DNA of 64,000 nucleotides from Furcasterigmium furcatum (GCA_001599815.1 BCIA01000008.1:496001-560000); one strand, 5' to 3'; counted from the stretch's first letter, positions 1 to 13,139 are shown. Program-made: numbers and translations. Notes: generated by a model not told the origin, from the sequence alone.

Positions 1-347
1 CAGGCAACACAGCACACACCAAAGGCGCCAGGATGAACCCCAGAATACAGAAGAAACACTCGCCGTGCCTTCCAGGCAGGCGCTCGTGGGGTATCGAAGC
101 AAAACAGCGTCATAGAGACCCCAGCCAGATCGTTTGTTCGCTTTCCATCAGAATCAGACCATCAGGCCGTCGGTCCTCCCCATTGCAGGTCGTCGACTTG
201 GACATTATCAGTTACCATCGTCAGAACCTGACACAAAGGAGAAGTAGTAGATATCAACCCGAGGGCATCGCCCCAGGGCAAAAGGGGGCGGCAGACCAAT
301 GCCGCCCAAGAAGAGAAGACAATAGAGAAGCAAGATCGTTGGTCCGA
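1..347. other. 3' flank of the first gene
   Basis: No convincing gene. This lies downstream of the stop codon of the minus-strand gene at 348-2981 and probably holds its 3' UTR. A 146-codon plus-strand frame at 33-473 has no recognisable family character and overlaps the coding gene antisense. Confidence 0.5.
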
Positions 348-2981
348 TCATGGTCCCAAGCTCATGTCAGAACCCTCGAGCAGTCGCCGAGCCGTGTCGA
401 GACGTCGCCGCAGATCGCGGCTCTCCGGCGAGGCCTTGCCAGCCTCGCTCAGGCCGAGAACGCACTTTCCTAGGCTGGCCACGAGCCGCTCCACGAGGAT
501 CTGGTCATCCCGTGCGAGCTGCTGCATCGCCGGGTTCTCGCCGCCCACGCCTTCCTTGGAGTAGATGCTGGCTGTTTCGTTCATCAGGCTTTCCGCCACG
601 TGCTTCAAGGCAGGCTCTGGAGACCCATGGGGCGGCGTGCCCTGCGGCGTCAGCACGCCCCCGCTCAGCCTGGGCCTATTCACCAGCGGGAAACTGCGTG
701 TCGTGCCGACGGACTCGAACGAGGCAACAGACGGCCGTCCCCTATAAGCGGCTGAGCTGCTGAACGGTCGCGAGTAGATGACGGAGCTGGATCGTTGTCG
801 CAAAGGTCGTTCGTCGGATAAGCTGCGCGGCGAGTCGTCGCTGACATCGGGCCCAAAAGTGGTTTTTGTCGCCGTGAGGGGGCTATCCGTCCGGTCTGGC
901 AGCATGACGACCTGAGCGGTTGAAATCTCAACATCGTCGTTCAAGCTCTGCGCTCTGCTGGACCGTCCCTCGGTCGCCGTAGCAAACGAGTCAACCGTGT
1001 TCATCGTATCGACGCTCCCCCGACGGCGCATCGACATGCTGCTGTCGGCGGCCTCAGGACCTCGGGTTGTTTCTACCGACTCGTCCGACCCAACGCTGCT
1101 GGTGCTGTTTCGGCGGCGGCTGAACGATCCGAGAGCGCTGTGTAGGAAGAAGTGCTCGTAATCGAAGGCGTCCTCGCGGTCTTCGTGGGAGAGAGGTGTC
1201 TGGTGCGTGTCGTGATAGACCGAGTCTCCGCTCTCGCTGATGTCGTCGCGGTCAAGGGTGTTGTCGTCCAGTTCGAAGCCATCTTCCGTGCGCATGTCAT
1301 CGTCATCATCGACACCCTGTGCCCCTTCGACACCTGAAGTATTGCGTTCCTCCTCGCGGATAGCCTCCTGCGCAGCCACATACTCGCTAGCCACCGATTC
1401 TTCGTCATCCTCAATAATATGCTGCGCGGGGACCGCGGCTTGCATCTTCGCGAGACCGTCCCCATCCACGCTTTCGAGCTCGCCGTTCCAAGGGTTCCGG
1501 CCGAGCGGCGTGTTGGGTGTACTGGGAGACTCCTCCTTGACCGGTCCAGCATACCATTGGTCCACCTGTGCGTGAGTGAACGGGCTGGGGGTCCTCAGGC
1601 TCTGCAGACTGCGCCGTTTCATGCTGTCCTGCCGAGCCTGGTCCCGCAAGGACGAGAGCCGGCCTTTCAGGTCTTGCATCTGGTCCTTCAAGTCTCGCAC
1701 TTGGGCCACGGATGCTGATCGTGTCAACCCATGCTCCTCATACGAGCCAAAGGTTGGGCTCAGAAAACTGTCCAGCCTGGCGCTGTCCCGCTTAAACTGA
1801 GCCTCCGCAGACGGGTCATTCTCGCTCAAGATCTCCAACTGGGTATCGAGTGGGTGGTGAGCAAGCCTGCCTCTCGAGTACCCGCCGACCAAGTCGCCCA
1901 TGCTCTGAGAGCCCGACAGCGGTTGCCGGTAGCCACCCGCAGCCCCAAGGGCACTCGCGGCCCTCTTCATCTGGGGGCCACCTGAGCTTTCGGGGCCGGA
2001 GAAGTCGCTCCACATTCGCGAGTGGCCGGGTGCAGAGGTTGGTGAGGTCGCGGAAGATGCTGATCTTGGCAGCGGAGGAGACGGCGTGCCTGAGCCAATG
2101 GACGAGGCAGACGGGGAGGCGCTGTGTAGCGACGTGCGAGCCCGAGACAGATTACCTTCCATAGTCTAGAGACGGCTGGTTAGCATGAATATGCACCTGT
2201 GTGATCACCCATCAAAACTCACGGTAAGCCTCCGCTTCGCATTGGCCAGGATTTCCTCCGCCTTTGCGCTCAACGACACGGTTGAGTTCCTGTTCTGGTC
2301 GCCGACACCGGTGCCCTGAGGGCGAGGCAAAAACTTGGCCTGCCTCTCCTCGAGGGTGGACTCGGCAATGCTCTCCTCGTCATCGCCCTGGAAACAGCTG
2401 TCGTCCACGCTGACGGCGTCGTCAAAGTCGGCAAAGTGTTTTGCGGGGTCGTGCGAGGACGTCACGGTGCTGTTGGAGCCCACAGACTCGCGCCTCTCGT
2501 GCTGGGGCCTGGGGCGCTTTCTGTGCACTCCATATCCGGTCGTCGGGGAGGATTGCAGGGGAGTATGATCGTCAGTCGCAGTATTCTCGATGCGTCGCGA
2601 GACCACGGGGGATCTCCCCACAGTGCTCTCCACCTCGGTGACCTCGCCAATATCGGACAGCATGGTGCCATTGCCGTAGATGATGGGGGTCGTCGGGGTG
2701 ACGGGGCCCGCGTGGTAGAAGTTCTGGGACGTCTGGAAGGACATGTTGGCATGGTTGTTCTGCCACATTCTCAAAGGAGACTCGAATCGGTCAGGAGAGT
2801 CACCGCCGTGGTAATCAGGGAGGATCATGTCGGGGTTCGTGAGGGTTGGCGATCCAGGAGCGGGCGGGTAGCCGATGGAGATTGTCGAGCTGGCGCCCGA
2901 GCCCTGGCGGGCGTGAATGGTGTGAGTGGCCATGGTGAATTGGCTTTGTTGGAGGTCGAGGATGGCGTCAATTGGATGCAA
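348..2981 (-). CDS. Conserved fungal low-complexity protein of unknown function (858 aa)
   Basis: Two exons: 2981-2223 and 2165-348. The 57-bp intron (2166-2222) has a GTGAGT donor, a GCTAAC branch site and a CTAG acceptor; splicing keeps phase 0 and joins two long open frames into 858 codons. I do not recognise a named domain. The protein is rich in Ser, Thr, Pro and acidic stretches. It has one short probable coiled coil around residues 410-440 (heptad-like Leu/Lys/Arg/Gln pattern) and a short helical, Ala/Lys-rich segment at the exon junction (about residues 237-256). The rest looks disordered, typical of a regulatory or scaffold protein rather than an enzyme. An alternative in-frame start is Met17 (about 2933). 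Two strong donor-like sites upstream (AAG|GTGAGT near 4139 and CAG|GTGAGA near 4226, minus strand) hint at a spliced 5' UTR. Confidence is high that it is a gene and nil on function. Confidence 0.8.
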
Positions 2982-5704
2982 GCCCCGTGGCTAATCGTAC
3001 TGTTGCAGAGCTGCTCAAAGGGCAGAGATGCGACACGGGCTTGGCCTCGTGTCTCGACGCCTCCGGATGTCAGCTGCGGTGCGACGGCGACTGGGTGGCG
3101 CGAGGAGAGCAGGAGGAATGGGGATGGTCCTGCGACCTCGTATCCTCGGTGGATGGCGGCGCGCGCAACGGGAGTTCCCCAACAGTCTGCTGGTCACGGC
3201 GATTTCGAAGGATGCATCTGTCGGTCGAGCGAGCGGAGGCCGCGTTCGTCGTTTGCTAGGCGCGATAGTCGAGCTGCAGAGTGGAAGTAAGGAGTCGGAG
3301 CTGCGAGCGAGTGGTGGAGGTGTGCAGTCGACGATGTCCAGGGATTGTGCCGGTTGACAATAGGTGCAGATTGTGAGTGGTACTGTCGGCAGACCCGAAG
3401 TTCTTGTCCTGGACAAAGACGACAGCAGTGGACAGGGGATCCCTCGGTTGGTGAGGACGGGAGAGGCGTGTCGAGTGGAGGAGGGACGCTCAAGTACCAG
3501 CAAAAGGCGCTGTCAAGCGTGGAGGCACTAGCAGCGACGGGCTGGAATGCGCGGTGGAGGGACGACCCGGTGTTTCTTCTTCTTGTCTTTCTAGCGCCAA
3601 GTGTGTCCTGACATCGATGATCGCCGGGCTCTGAATCGTCAAGAAGTGAATGAGTTCAGCGGCGGGAGTGACCAACAATGGACGACCGCCTGAGCGAGCG
3701 AGCGACTTGCAATTGGAGCGGTGCCAACAATTCGATTGGGGGTGCGAATAAAGATCCTCCGCCGAGTGTGGCTCCGAATGGGGACGAGCCGGGGTTCTGG
3801 GGGTTGAGATTGGATGCCGTGTCTGATGCGGTTACATCGGATGGAAAGTTGAGATGAGGCGAGGTGGCAGAGGCGACGAGAACCTTGGAAGAGGGGGGAA
3901 GAGAAGAATGGAATCGGAGATGGGGATGACGGAGGAGAAGAGGAAATCAAACTGAATCCAGGTTTACGGCCGATGCACATGCACGCACGATAACGGCGAC
4001 CAAGGAAGGCGACATCGAACGGAGCAGGGCAGCAGGAGCAACGACGGGAGGAAGCAGCGCTCCACCAAGGTGAGGGCGAAGGTGAGCTGCATCTGATGAC
4101 ATGAGATGTGCGGTGAAGCCCACTATCTTTCTCACTCACCTTGCTGCTGCAGCTTCCCATGGCCATGGCCAAATTGAGACGCTGAAATGCACCCGTCAAA
4201 TCAGATCTTGGTTCCCCTGATCTCACCTGCATCACCCCCCTGAATCCTCGCGCGTGCCGTCCCCCTTTTCGACCATCGTCAGCTGTCAGTCTTCACCACT
4301 TGGACCCGAATTCCTTTTCTTCATCGATCTCCAGAAGAAACAACCAAGACATGGCACCATCCACCACGAACGCCTCCGCCTATCTCCAGGCCTCATCCTT
4401 CCCGGCGCTCGCAGCCCGTCATCCCGCTGCATGTCTTGCGAAATTTTCCCAATCTCTCACCCAAATGCACGCGCCAGGGGCCCTGATCCGGGGGTCGGGA
4501 ACTTTTTGCTCGACTCCTTTTTCTCACTGGACAGCAGCGTGTAATACAGGCGCACGCGCCATCGCCTGCTCTGAACACGGGCAGTTCTCTGACCGCCCGA
4601 GTCAGTGACGTCCGTCTGGCATCTCCGATTCGCCCGGCGCTGTTCCAGCGTCTGTTCCAGACCACGGCATTTGTGGGTGCAGCGCTGTCAGGGCCTGTCA
4701 GGGACGCGCCGAGCATCCTCTGCCGAACGGTTCGTCCATAATAATAATTGGAGGTGTTCCGTCTTCATGGCAGATTTTTTTCCCCGAAGGCGCGGTTGAA
4801 GATCAAAGTCTGAGAACCGGCGTCTGATCGCGACTCAGATTTTGAGACCCCGGTGCCCGGCCGGGTCGGTGCCTCGTGCTTCGTGCTTCACACTGAATCA
4901 GGGTCTCAGTGCCAAGGTCTTCCTGCTTGGCGGCTGGGCATGTCCCTCGTGCTTCCGGGAGAGGCGCAGACTGCCGTCCCGTCCGTAGCCCTGCCGGCAT
5001 ATGAAGTCCATGCCGGAATTGGGGAAATACAGACGAGTTCCTTGCCCCTTGACAGTTTCGATACCGAGCTGAATGGCTGGCCTTATTATAGAGGCTTGCC
5101 ATGAATCTGTAATGAATCTGTAATGAATCTGCAATGAATCTGCGACGCATCCTACCCAGGCGACTGGACCTTGCACAGCTGGGTACATATGATCTCGCGC
5201 GATCAACAGGATTTTCATGCACCTGGACCTCGTCTATTAGACCATAAGTTCTTCCTTTTATTTATCAGCTTATGGCCGCATTGGTCTCTTTTTTGCCGTC
5301 GTCGTGAGAGTCTCGCAAACTCATCCGCATAAGATCATCGGTTGGTGGTGTGCGCCTCATCTCCATATTCATGCAATCTCTCTACCACCACAATATGCCA
5401 GAATCATGCCGAAAAGTGTTCAGATGCTGAAATCCGGAAATTTCAATATCACCAACTTCCAAATTCATGACGCGAACTTGTTCCTCTGACCGTACGCCAG
5501 GCTCGGCCGCAGTATCTTCCCAACCAGTGACATATCACATGCGACGTCTCACCCAGACGAAAAACTGATCTTGAATCTCAAATTGAATGTTGAATATTTT
5601 GCCTGGGCGTGCTGTCCGCACGTTTCTTAGTCCGTAAGAATGCTTTTCGAGTCCGATGGCTCCAGCCATGTATCTATGCCGCAAATCCACACCGTCTATC
5701 CCGC
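2982..5704. other. Intergenic region with probable 5' leader
   Basis: No convincing coding sequence. The part nearest 2982-4235 is probably promoter and spliced leader of the minus-strand gene at 348-2981. The part nearest 5704 is the 3' flank of MTD1. Small frames such as 4300-4608 (plus) lack family features and are not called. A short 11-bp tandem repeat lies at 5101-5144. Confidence 0.5.
5101..5144. repeat. 11-bp tandem repeat, four copies
   Basis: Four consecutive 11-bp units of the form ATGAATCTGNN. The first two are identical (ending TA); the third and fourth end CA and CG. It lies in intergenic DNA with no coding role visible. Confidence 0.85.
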
Positions 5705-6853
5705 TCAACCCTCCGTGAAAGCCTCGCTCCGCGCCTGGGCGGTGCTGGCATCCTCCGTGCCGTTGTCGATGGTCGTCGGCCTGTTCGCAATAAGACGCTG
5801 CACCATATTAGCCTCATCGTCCTACTCTCAGTAAGTATCTCCGCACTCACCACAAGGTTCCGCAGCAGCACGGCGATCGTGACCTTGCCGACGGACGGGA
5901 CGTAGATGGACGCCTTCTCCTTGACGGCCGGGCCGTCGAAGTTCCTGAACGACGAGAAGTTGATGCACACGGCGCCCTCGCGCAGCAGCTCCGTGGGCAC
6001 CTTGTAGCTCTCGGCCGGCACGCCGCCGATGATGACGTCGCTGAGGGGCACGCACTCCTTGAGCCCCCAGCCCTCGAGGTCCTTGACCTCGTGGCGGCGG
6101 GCCTTGATGCCCTGGCCGCGCGTGAAGAGCTGGACGCCCGTGATGTCGACCGAGTAGACGTTCGCGCCATCGTTGGCGAGCAGCGCCGCCAGCGGGCGCC
6201 CGTTGACCTCGGAGCGGTTGATGACGGTGATGGTCTTGCCGTAGAGGCGGTTGCCGTAGGCGAGCATGGGGTTGTAGATCTGGAGGTACTCAAGGATCTT
6301 GACGACGGCGAGCGGCGTGCAGGGCAGGATGGACTTCTTGAGGTTGTGCGGCTTGTCGAGGAAGCGGATGTTGTGGTACATGTTGTAGAGGTGCTTGTGG
6401 CACAGGCCCTCGACGTCCTTTTGCAGGGACACGGTCTCCTGGATGTACTTGTCGTGCGTGGGGTTGCCGGGGAAGATGGGGTAGTAGACGATCATGCCGT
6501 CGACCTCGTTGTCCTCGTTGGCCTCCATGATCTTCTCCTCGAGGTCCTCCTTGTCGACCCTGCGCAGGTCAAAGTCGAAACCACTCGTACGGGGTCAGCT
6601 CTGAGCTCGGGGCCTCCGGGGCCTTTTCAAAACGACGCTCATGGTATACTCACTTCTCTCGGCAGGTCTTCTGAGACCACTCGGCGTACTGAAGGGCAGC
6701 GGGATCGTCGTTGGCCAGGAAGGCAACGAGGCTGGGCTTCCTGTTGGCACTCCCCTGGACCTTCTCGAGGGTCTCCTTGACCTCAGCAAGAAGCCCCTTG
6801 GCGATGGTCTCTGACAGGAAGACCCTGCACGTCTTGGGCACGTCGGAGGACAT
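5705..6853 (-). CDS. MTD1: Cytosolic NAD-dependent methylenetetrahydrofolate dehydrogenase
   Basis: Monofunctional 5,10-methylene-THF dehydrogenase of the yeast Mtd1 type, which oxidises methylene-THF to methenyl-THF with NAD+ in cytosolic one-carbon metabolism and so feeds purine synthesis. Three exons: 6853-6654, 6583-5851 and 5797-5705, giving 341 aa, close to the yeast enzyme (about 320). Introns of 70 and 53 bp both start GTGAGT; phases 2 and 0 are consistent. Visible family segments are the N-terminal FLANDDPAA stretch, the YYPIFPGNP substrate-site region, the LPCTPLAVV motif, and the Rossmann-type nucleotide site around GKTITVINRSEVNGRP. The C-terminal exon restores a RLIANRP continuation that the unspliced frame lacks. 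A 5' UTR intron is likely at 6885-6956. The gene is divergent from MMS19, about 1.27 kb away. Confidence 0.93.
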
Positions 6854-6884
6854 TGCGATGGATTCAGAGATGCGGGTAGATTAT

Positions 6885-6956
6885 CTATAGAAGACTATCA
6901 GCCTCAACTGTCTACACGGCTCATCTTTCCATGAATACATACTCACCGGGAACGGC
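6885..6956 (-). other. Probable 5' UTR intron of MTD1
   Basis: On the minus strand a strong GTGAGT donor (6956-6951), a CTGAT branch-like site and a TATAG acceptor ending at 6885 delimit 72 bp, ending 31 bp before the MTD1 start codon. The size matches the coding introns of this window. Inferred from consensus only. Confidence 0.55.
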
Positions 6957-8121
6957 GTTGAGTCTTGAACATGAAAATCAATGCCCCACTACCAAGAGGA
7001 CCCCACGTTCCGATATCGTCGGTTGAGATGAAGGCCCAGGAATAGGAGACACGGGAGTTGCTGGGGGAGCGGGGTATAAATGGACGGTCGAGGAGTCTGG
7101 ATGTTTCACCGAGTCTCAGCCCAGGGACGAAGGGGTGTTGTACAGGAAGAAACAGGCCAGTCCGCCGTCGCAAGAGTCACGGATGGATAGAGTTGATGGA
7201 GGGGCACACGGCAGCTTCGCTCCGACAAGGGACAATCCGCGCAAAAAATTTACCCTGTCCTGCCCGTCGAGTCCCTGCCGCTCGGAGCTGCCCCTCTTAC
7301 TGTAAGTGGACTAGCGGCTCGCTTAAATGTTAGCGCCTGATGACGTTCGTTCACCTCTCCTCTGAATCGGGGCTTGAGCGCGTTCAACTTTGGTGTTCCT
7401 CAGGTTTGGTCTTATAAAAGCGGCATATTGGAAGTGATTATTCAAAGCCTTAGCCATTGTTTCGGACTCAAGGCTCATCTCCCGCTGGACGCCACACCTG
7501 ACATTTCTTGTGAAGGCTCAGTGATGTTCTTGACATGGTCGTGCACGGCGTATGAATCTGCTTTATAACAGAGAACGCACCTCTATTTAGTCCATAGGAG
7601 GCCATATATGTCCATGATAGGCAGCATACCAAGCTTTTTCTTCACAGACATAACTCTCTGTTCCATCCTCAGGGACATATCAAGCTCGTCCACGACACGG
7701 CAACCACCACGCTGGTCCGTGGACGAACAATGACGCTAGTCCGTATCAAGGAACAGATCCCGCTAACCCTGAATAGGGGCGCTAAGACGCCCTCGATAAG
7801 CGATAAGGAGCCGAAGTGACCCCCTCTGCCCCTCGATAGCTTTACTTTTTTGCCGTGGAAACCTCACTTTGAACCCATCCCACCTCCATCCCAAAACGCT
7901 CTCCTCGGCTCCTTGGTGAGCGCCCCCGACCGCAATCCTATCCCTCGATATCCTTCCTCTTCTTGGAAGCATCGATTAAACACTTTCAATCCATGAACGG
8001 CACTTGCAGTGCTCGTTCAGCCTTTCCGCTCCTCTTCCAACCATCTCCGACTATCGGATTCCCCCCCGCATGACTCTCCAACCCTATCACCATCCCAGCT
8101 TCGTCCAAGCCACCAGCAAAC
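6957..8121. promoter_or_regulatory. Divergent promoter region MTD1 / MMS19
   Basis: About 1.2 kb between divergently transcribed housekeeping genes; no coding sequence is supported. The 3' part (about 7950-8121) is pyrimidine-rich on the plus strand, as is usual just upstream of fungal start codons. Confidence 0.5.
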
Positions 8122-11100
8122 ATGGCTGATTTCAAGGACCTGGCTCGGCAGTATGTCGAAAGCGACAACAAGGCCCACCAGAACTCGTTTGCGCAAAAGG
8201 CCGCAGAGCGTGAGTTTGGAACCCCTCGATGACCCCTGCTGTGCCCCATTGAGTCTCATTCACTGACCTTGAACCTCCGGCAGAACTCCAAGGTGCCGCT
8301 GATGGCAAACCTGCTCTTCTGGAATGGATCTCTTCAGTGAAGCACTGGGTCACCTTCCAGGGTGAGGAAGATGACCTTGTGTCCCGCGCCAAGGGTAAAT
8401 CCTCCCCTTTCCATGCCTCATGTTGACTCAATGCTCACATTGTCGACAGCCTACGAGTTCCTGGCAGATACTCTCCAGTCTCTGAACAAGGACTTCCTCA
8501 AAGCCGACAAGGGTAAGATGAATCTCTCATCATCACGTCGGCGGTCCCGTGGGCTAATTTCTCATAGTCGGCGTGCTCATCAACTATTTCAAGAGCATCT
8601 TCCAGAGCGATGTCCGGGGCGGTGTCCGAGGATCCGTCAAGGCTCTTTCGCACCTCATGGACCAAGAAGCGTTCAAGGCTTCTCAGGGTGACGAGATTCT
8701 TTCGTCCCTCAAGCATCTGGAAGGCGACTTCAAGCTGCAGGATGCTGAGACTCGGGCTGCCATCTACACCCTGGTCCAGAAGATCATTCAGCGCGAAGAT
8801 ATCGCAAACGAGTTGCAGTATCGACATGGCGCTACCGCCGGCTTCATGACCGATCTCATTCAGTTGGTCGGCAGCGAGCGTGACCCTAAGTGCCTGTACA
8901 TTTGGTTCGGCATCATCAAGGACTTCCTCGCCGACTATGAGCCTTCCGACGACGTCGTCAAGGTGGTCTTTGATCAGTTCTCAGGCTACTATCCCATCTC
9001 ACTCAAGTCCGACTCCCACCCGTCTGGCCTCACCACCGACGACATGAAGAAGTCCCTCCGGGCCTGCTTCGCCGCGCATCATCGCGTGGCCGGACTTGTT
9101 TTCCCCTTCCTGCTCAAGAGACTCCATGAGGGTGACGGTGTCAAGGCGAACATCAAGGTTAGTGGCTCTCACATTCCCCCTTCTCGTGAGAACCTTTCTG
9201 TTAACGAGTATTCCAGCTTGATATGCTCCAGACGATCAAAGCCTGCCTCATGAACTACACTCATGTCGCTCAGAGCATCCACCCCTTTGTCAATGACATC
9301 TGGACCAACCTCAAATACGAGGTCCGCAATGGAGAGGTCGAAGAAACCATCGACGCCACCCTAGATGTGATTTATAACATGGCCAAGCGTCTGGAAGGTG
9401 CTGCTCTCGTGGATTTCACCCTGACGGTTCAACATGACTGCCTTGAGGATCTCGGCAACATTTCCTACGCGAAACAGGCGGGCAAGCTTCTCCTGGCCGT
9501 TGTCGGCGCCGGCCCCGAGGCATTTGCAACCATGGCCTCGCCCGTCGTCAATGCGGTCAAGGACCATGTCCGACGCCCCATCTCGCAGAAGCACACGTTC
9601 GCTGTTCTCAGCCTTTGCAACAGTATTCTTTCTCTGCGCAGCGTTCACTTCCAAGCCGCTCAGGCTACTCCCGAGTCCTCACGGGCCTTCGGGGCCAATG
9701 ATGCGACCTTCATTGGTCTCATGAACGACACTTACCAGCGGACGTACACGTCCATGAAGCTCAATACGGCCATCCCGAAAGACGCCGACAGCATTGCTGT
9801 CGCCACGGAGGTCGTCCAAGGCCTTGGCTTGCTCGTAGAGCAGAGAACCCCCCAGGGACTGCTCTTCACGACGGACACCATCCAGGGCGTTGTGAACGAC
9901 CTTCGAATTGCCTGGATGCACTTCCGAAGAGATGTTCCCTCCGAAAACGATGTGAATTCGAAAGTGATGGAGGGCCTGACACCCAGCCTCCGCGCATCGC
10001 TGCGAGCTCTGACATCCGGCATCTGCACATCGCTGCGATCGTGTCTTCATGCTCATCCCCCCTTCTACTCGACGATCATGGAACAATGCGACCCTTTCGA
10101 AACAGGCTCCCCGGTCGAAAACGCGAGTGTGAGGTATTTCGGTCAGATGGCCTCGGATCTGGCGTACATCTTCTGCTCCAAGATCACTTCTCCCGAGCAA
10201 GGCGCCAAGAGGTACTCCGAGGTCCTCACCTTCTTCCTCTCCGTCTTCGAAGACTTTTTCAACAAGCGACAGCACTCCGACTACTGGGCCTACATTACCA
10301 CGCACGGCTTCAGCGTGGCCATTCGCTCCTTCGAGAAGGCGTGCGAAGACTTCCTTGGCCACCCTCTCAAGCTTGAGGATCTCCCGTCTGACCCTAGGTT
10401 CGGTTGGGCCGATTGGGTCCCTTACATCCGCAAGCGCTTCAAGCTCCACACCATCCAAGACGAAGCGTCGGTCCAGTTTACCGAAGACACTGGCGTGGAG
10501 CACAAGATTGATCCTGATCGCGAGCCCGGCGACCTACCTGACTCGGAGAATGCCGAGGAGCAGTTGACCGTCGACTTTCTGCTGATCAGCCTGTACCATG
10601 TTCGTCAGCTCTACCGCAAGGTCACTTATGCGACGCGGGCCGACTCGATGAGCGTCACAATGGAGCTCGAGGAAGGATTCACCGAACCGACGACCGGTGA
10701 CGAACAGCACCAGGACATGTTCCTTTCGCGTCTCTCCGAATTTGCCGAGACTGTCATCTCCAAGTTCCCGGAGAAACACCAGCGGGACCTCTTCCTCGCC
10801 GACGACGTCATCGTCTTGTTCCACGGCAATGAAATTTTCCACAGCGAACGGGCACCGCATGAGCGCCAGGAGCACGCTGCCAATGGCCGTCAAGTTCGTG
10901 AGGCGATAATCGTGCCCCCCGATGCCAGAGTTGACCAGCTGCTCCTCGGGGAGCGAAACCTTCGCTACCCCCCTGAGTTCCCCATGGGCGACCTTAACAA
11001 CGGCCGCACGTACATTCTCAGTGCCGGAATCATGAGGGCCCTTCGCAGTCACAAGTCGGCAGGCCTGCCTAGTGGCTTTGATGGCGCCTTTGCGCCTTGG

Positions 11101-12453
11101 GTAAGTCACCCCCGTGCCTCTTGATGATAAGAAACGCTGCTGACTGACTACTTCTAGACCCCGAGCAAGATCGCGGACCGTATCCTCGTCGCCGGCCTCA
11201 TCGCGCGTGATGCCGCAACGTACTACACTCGCAGCGAGCCCTCCCTCCTGATCATGTTGACCACTCTCGGCAACAAGTTCAACATCGAAAAGATGCCTGG
11301 CGTCATCAAGGTGGTTCGCCACATGACGAAGCTGCTCGCCGACAGCTCTCCGTGGTATCTCAAGGACGAGCAGTACTCCATCTTCAAGAGCTACCTGGAC
11401 GAGAAACTGCCCATGTCGAGGGCGGCCAAGGCCCAGGAGGCCCTGAACCCGGAGCAGGGTGAGAGATTCGTGAACACCAAGTGGCGCCAGGTCCTGGCTC
11501 GCAGGGTGCTCGCTGTGCTCGCTGGCCTGATGCCGCGCTTCAACACCAGGGACATGGACGATACTATGAGGGAGATCTTCGGACATCTCAAGCTCCTCCC
11601 GGGCGCGCCCAAGTATGGCTACAGCCTCGCCCGATGCATGGCGCTTCTCTTCTCCCTCGCCGACAACTACAAGACGGAGTGGCACGTTCGGGTTCCTAAG
11701 TTTTGGCTTCAGCGCATGTACTACACCGTGTACGCGGACATGTTCGACAAGATCCTGCCCGTCCGGCAGGAGGTCATCGAGATCAATTCAGTTGGTGCCA
11801 AGGACTCCGACACCGAGATCACCGACGCCGATGATGCGGAGACTAAGGATTCCGACATCGAGCTTCCCGACGCCCCCGATACGGACCCTAACAACTCCGT
11901 TGCCGCTCGGCGTGTCAAGATGGAGGCGGAGAAGACGCTCGAGGCGGCTGGCTACAGCATCGCCGTCATGCACATGATCACGAGGCTCGGCTTCGAGACC
12001 TGGCAGCAGGAGCTCCCCCGCATCCTCCTTATGCTCCTGTGCGTGCTCAAGGACTTCCCTCCCGGAAGCGACCTCGCACACGCGCTCAAGCTCCTGGAGA
12101 CCATCGCCGACAAGTCGCCCCGGGACATTGGCGAGCACATCAACACCATCCTCGGACGCCTGCCCGTGATCATCAAGGACGCCAAGGACGAGGCAGAGGT
12201 CATCCTGCCCAGCATGAGGCCCAAGTGGATGCCCGAGGACTTCACGGACACCGACCACCTTAAGCAGGAGAAGATTGACACCCGTCTCAACATTCTGGCC
12301 CTCCTCCGAGTCCTCGGCCAAAAGCAGGAGAGCACCAAGCTCCAGCCTAAGAAGCAACAAGTCACCCGCCTGCTTAAGAACTGCCTCGGTGACCCCGTTC
12401 GTAAGGTCCGCGAGGCCGCCCAGGCCACGCTCGAGATCTGGAACCAGAACTAG
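8122..12453 (+). CDS. MMS19: MMS19/Met18, cytosolic Fe-S cluster targeting HEAT-repeat protein
   Basis: Scaffold of the CIA targeting complex that delivers 4Fe-4S clusters to DNA polymerases, helicases and TFIIH-linked proteins. Six exons: 8122-8209, 8284-8394, 8450-8512, 8568-9157, 9217-11100 and 11158-12453; all phases agree and give 1343 aa. Family evidence is the N-terminal MMS19 region, with a conserved block around GYYPISLKS...LTTDDMKKSLRACF (about residues 245-275), HEAT-like helical repeats throughout, and a terminal repeat with DPVRKVREAA that matches the end of MMS19 proteins. It is longer than yeast Met18 (about 1030 aa). Part of the excess is a strongly acidic insert at about residues 1119-1160, containing two similar DSD-rich units, just before the C-terminal HEAT domain. 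Long antisense frames inside it are codon-bias shadows. Confidence 0.88.
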
Positions 12454-13139
12454 ACACCAACAGAAAGGGAGAAGAAGAGGCAGCTGGAAGACTGCCGCTT
12501 TCGCGCCCGAGAGGCGCGCACGCAGAAGGAAGGATTCATGAGGCATGCATTGCGCGATCGGTATCATGGCATGGGGAGTTCAGGACGATTGATGATGATA
12601 CATTGGGGACGGAAGGCTCACGCACGCATGACTGTTGGAGTATAGGGGCTGGCATCACTGTCCGCCGGAGGTTTCTACACACATACAAAAAAAAGACACA
12701 GAACAACACAACACGGAGACGGACTCGGCCAAGTGGTCGGTCTGTTCTCGGGCGCGGTCAAGTGGCCCGCCCTTTGCTGCGGCGCAGCTATGTATATAGC
12801 CCGTCGAACGACGTCCATAACCGGCCTTGAGAGCCACAGCGATAATTCGGCCTGAGAGCCACAGCGATTGTACATGCTTCTGTCTGATTCTGAGTGAGCG
12901 GCGACTTGCCACGGTGACAAGGGAGTGACATCGATCACCAAGACACAGCAAAAAAGGCTTCACGGACAGACTGTGGAAAGAGGCTTTCCAGATTTTGGCA
13001 TAGAGTGACATGATTCCTTGAACGCCTGAAGACATTGCTACCATCGCTACCAGGATGCGACTGTGGTCTTCCGTCCTAGCCCTTTTACCCCCCAACGAGA
13101 TTTCTCTTCTTCTTTACATCCTCACCGGCCTTCCACCGT
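12454..13139. other. Convergent 3' flanks of MMS19 and SPC2
   Basis: No gene seen. It should hold the 3' UTRs of both convergent genes. A 20-bp stretch (GAGAGCCACAGCGAT core) is nearly duplicated at about 12829-12870. Confidence 0.5.

Noticed and set aside
4300..4608. Small plus-strand frame with an ATG in a fair context
   Set aside because: No family resemblance and a sequence that looks random after about 50 codons; it may lie in a leader or promoter.
9679..11685. Two long minus-strand frames (274 and 383 codons) inside MMS19
   Set aside because: Both mirror MMS19 codon bias and show no family features.
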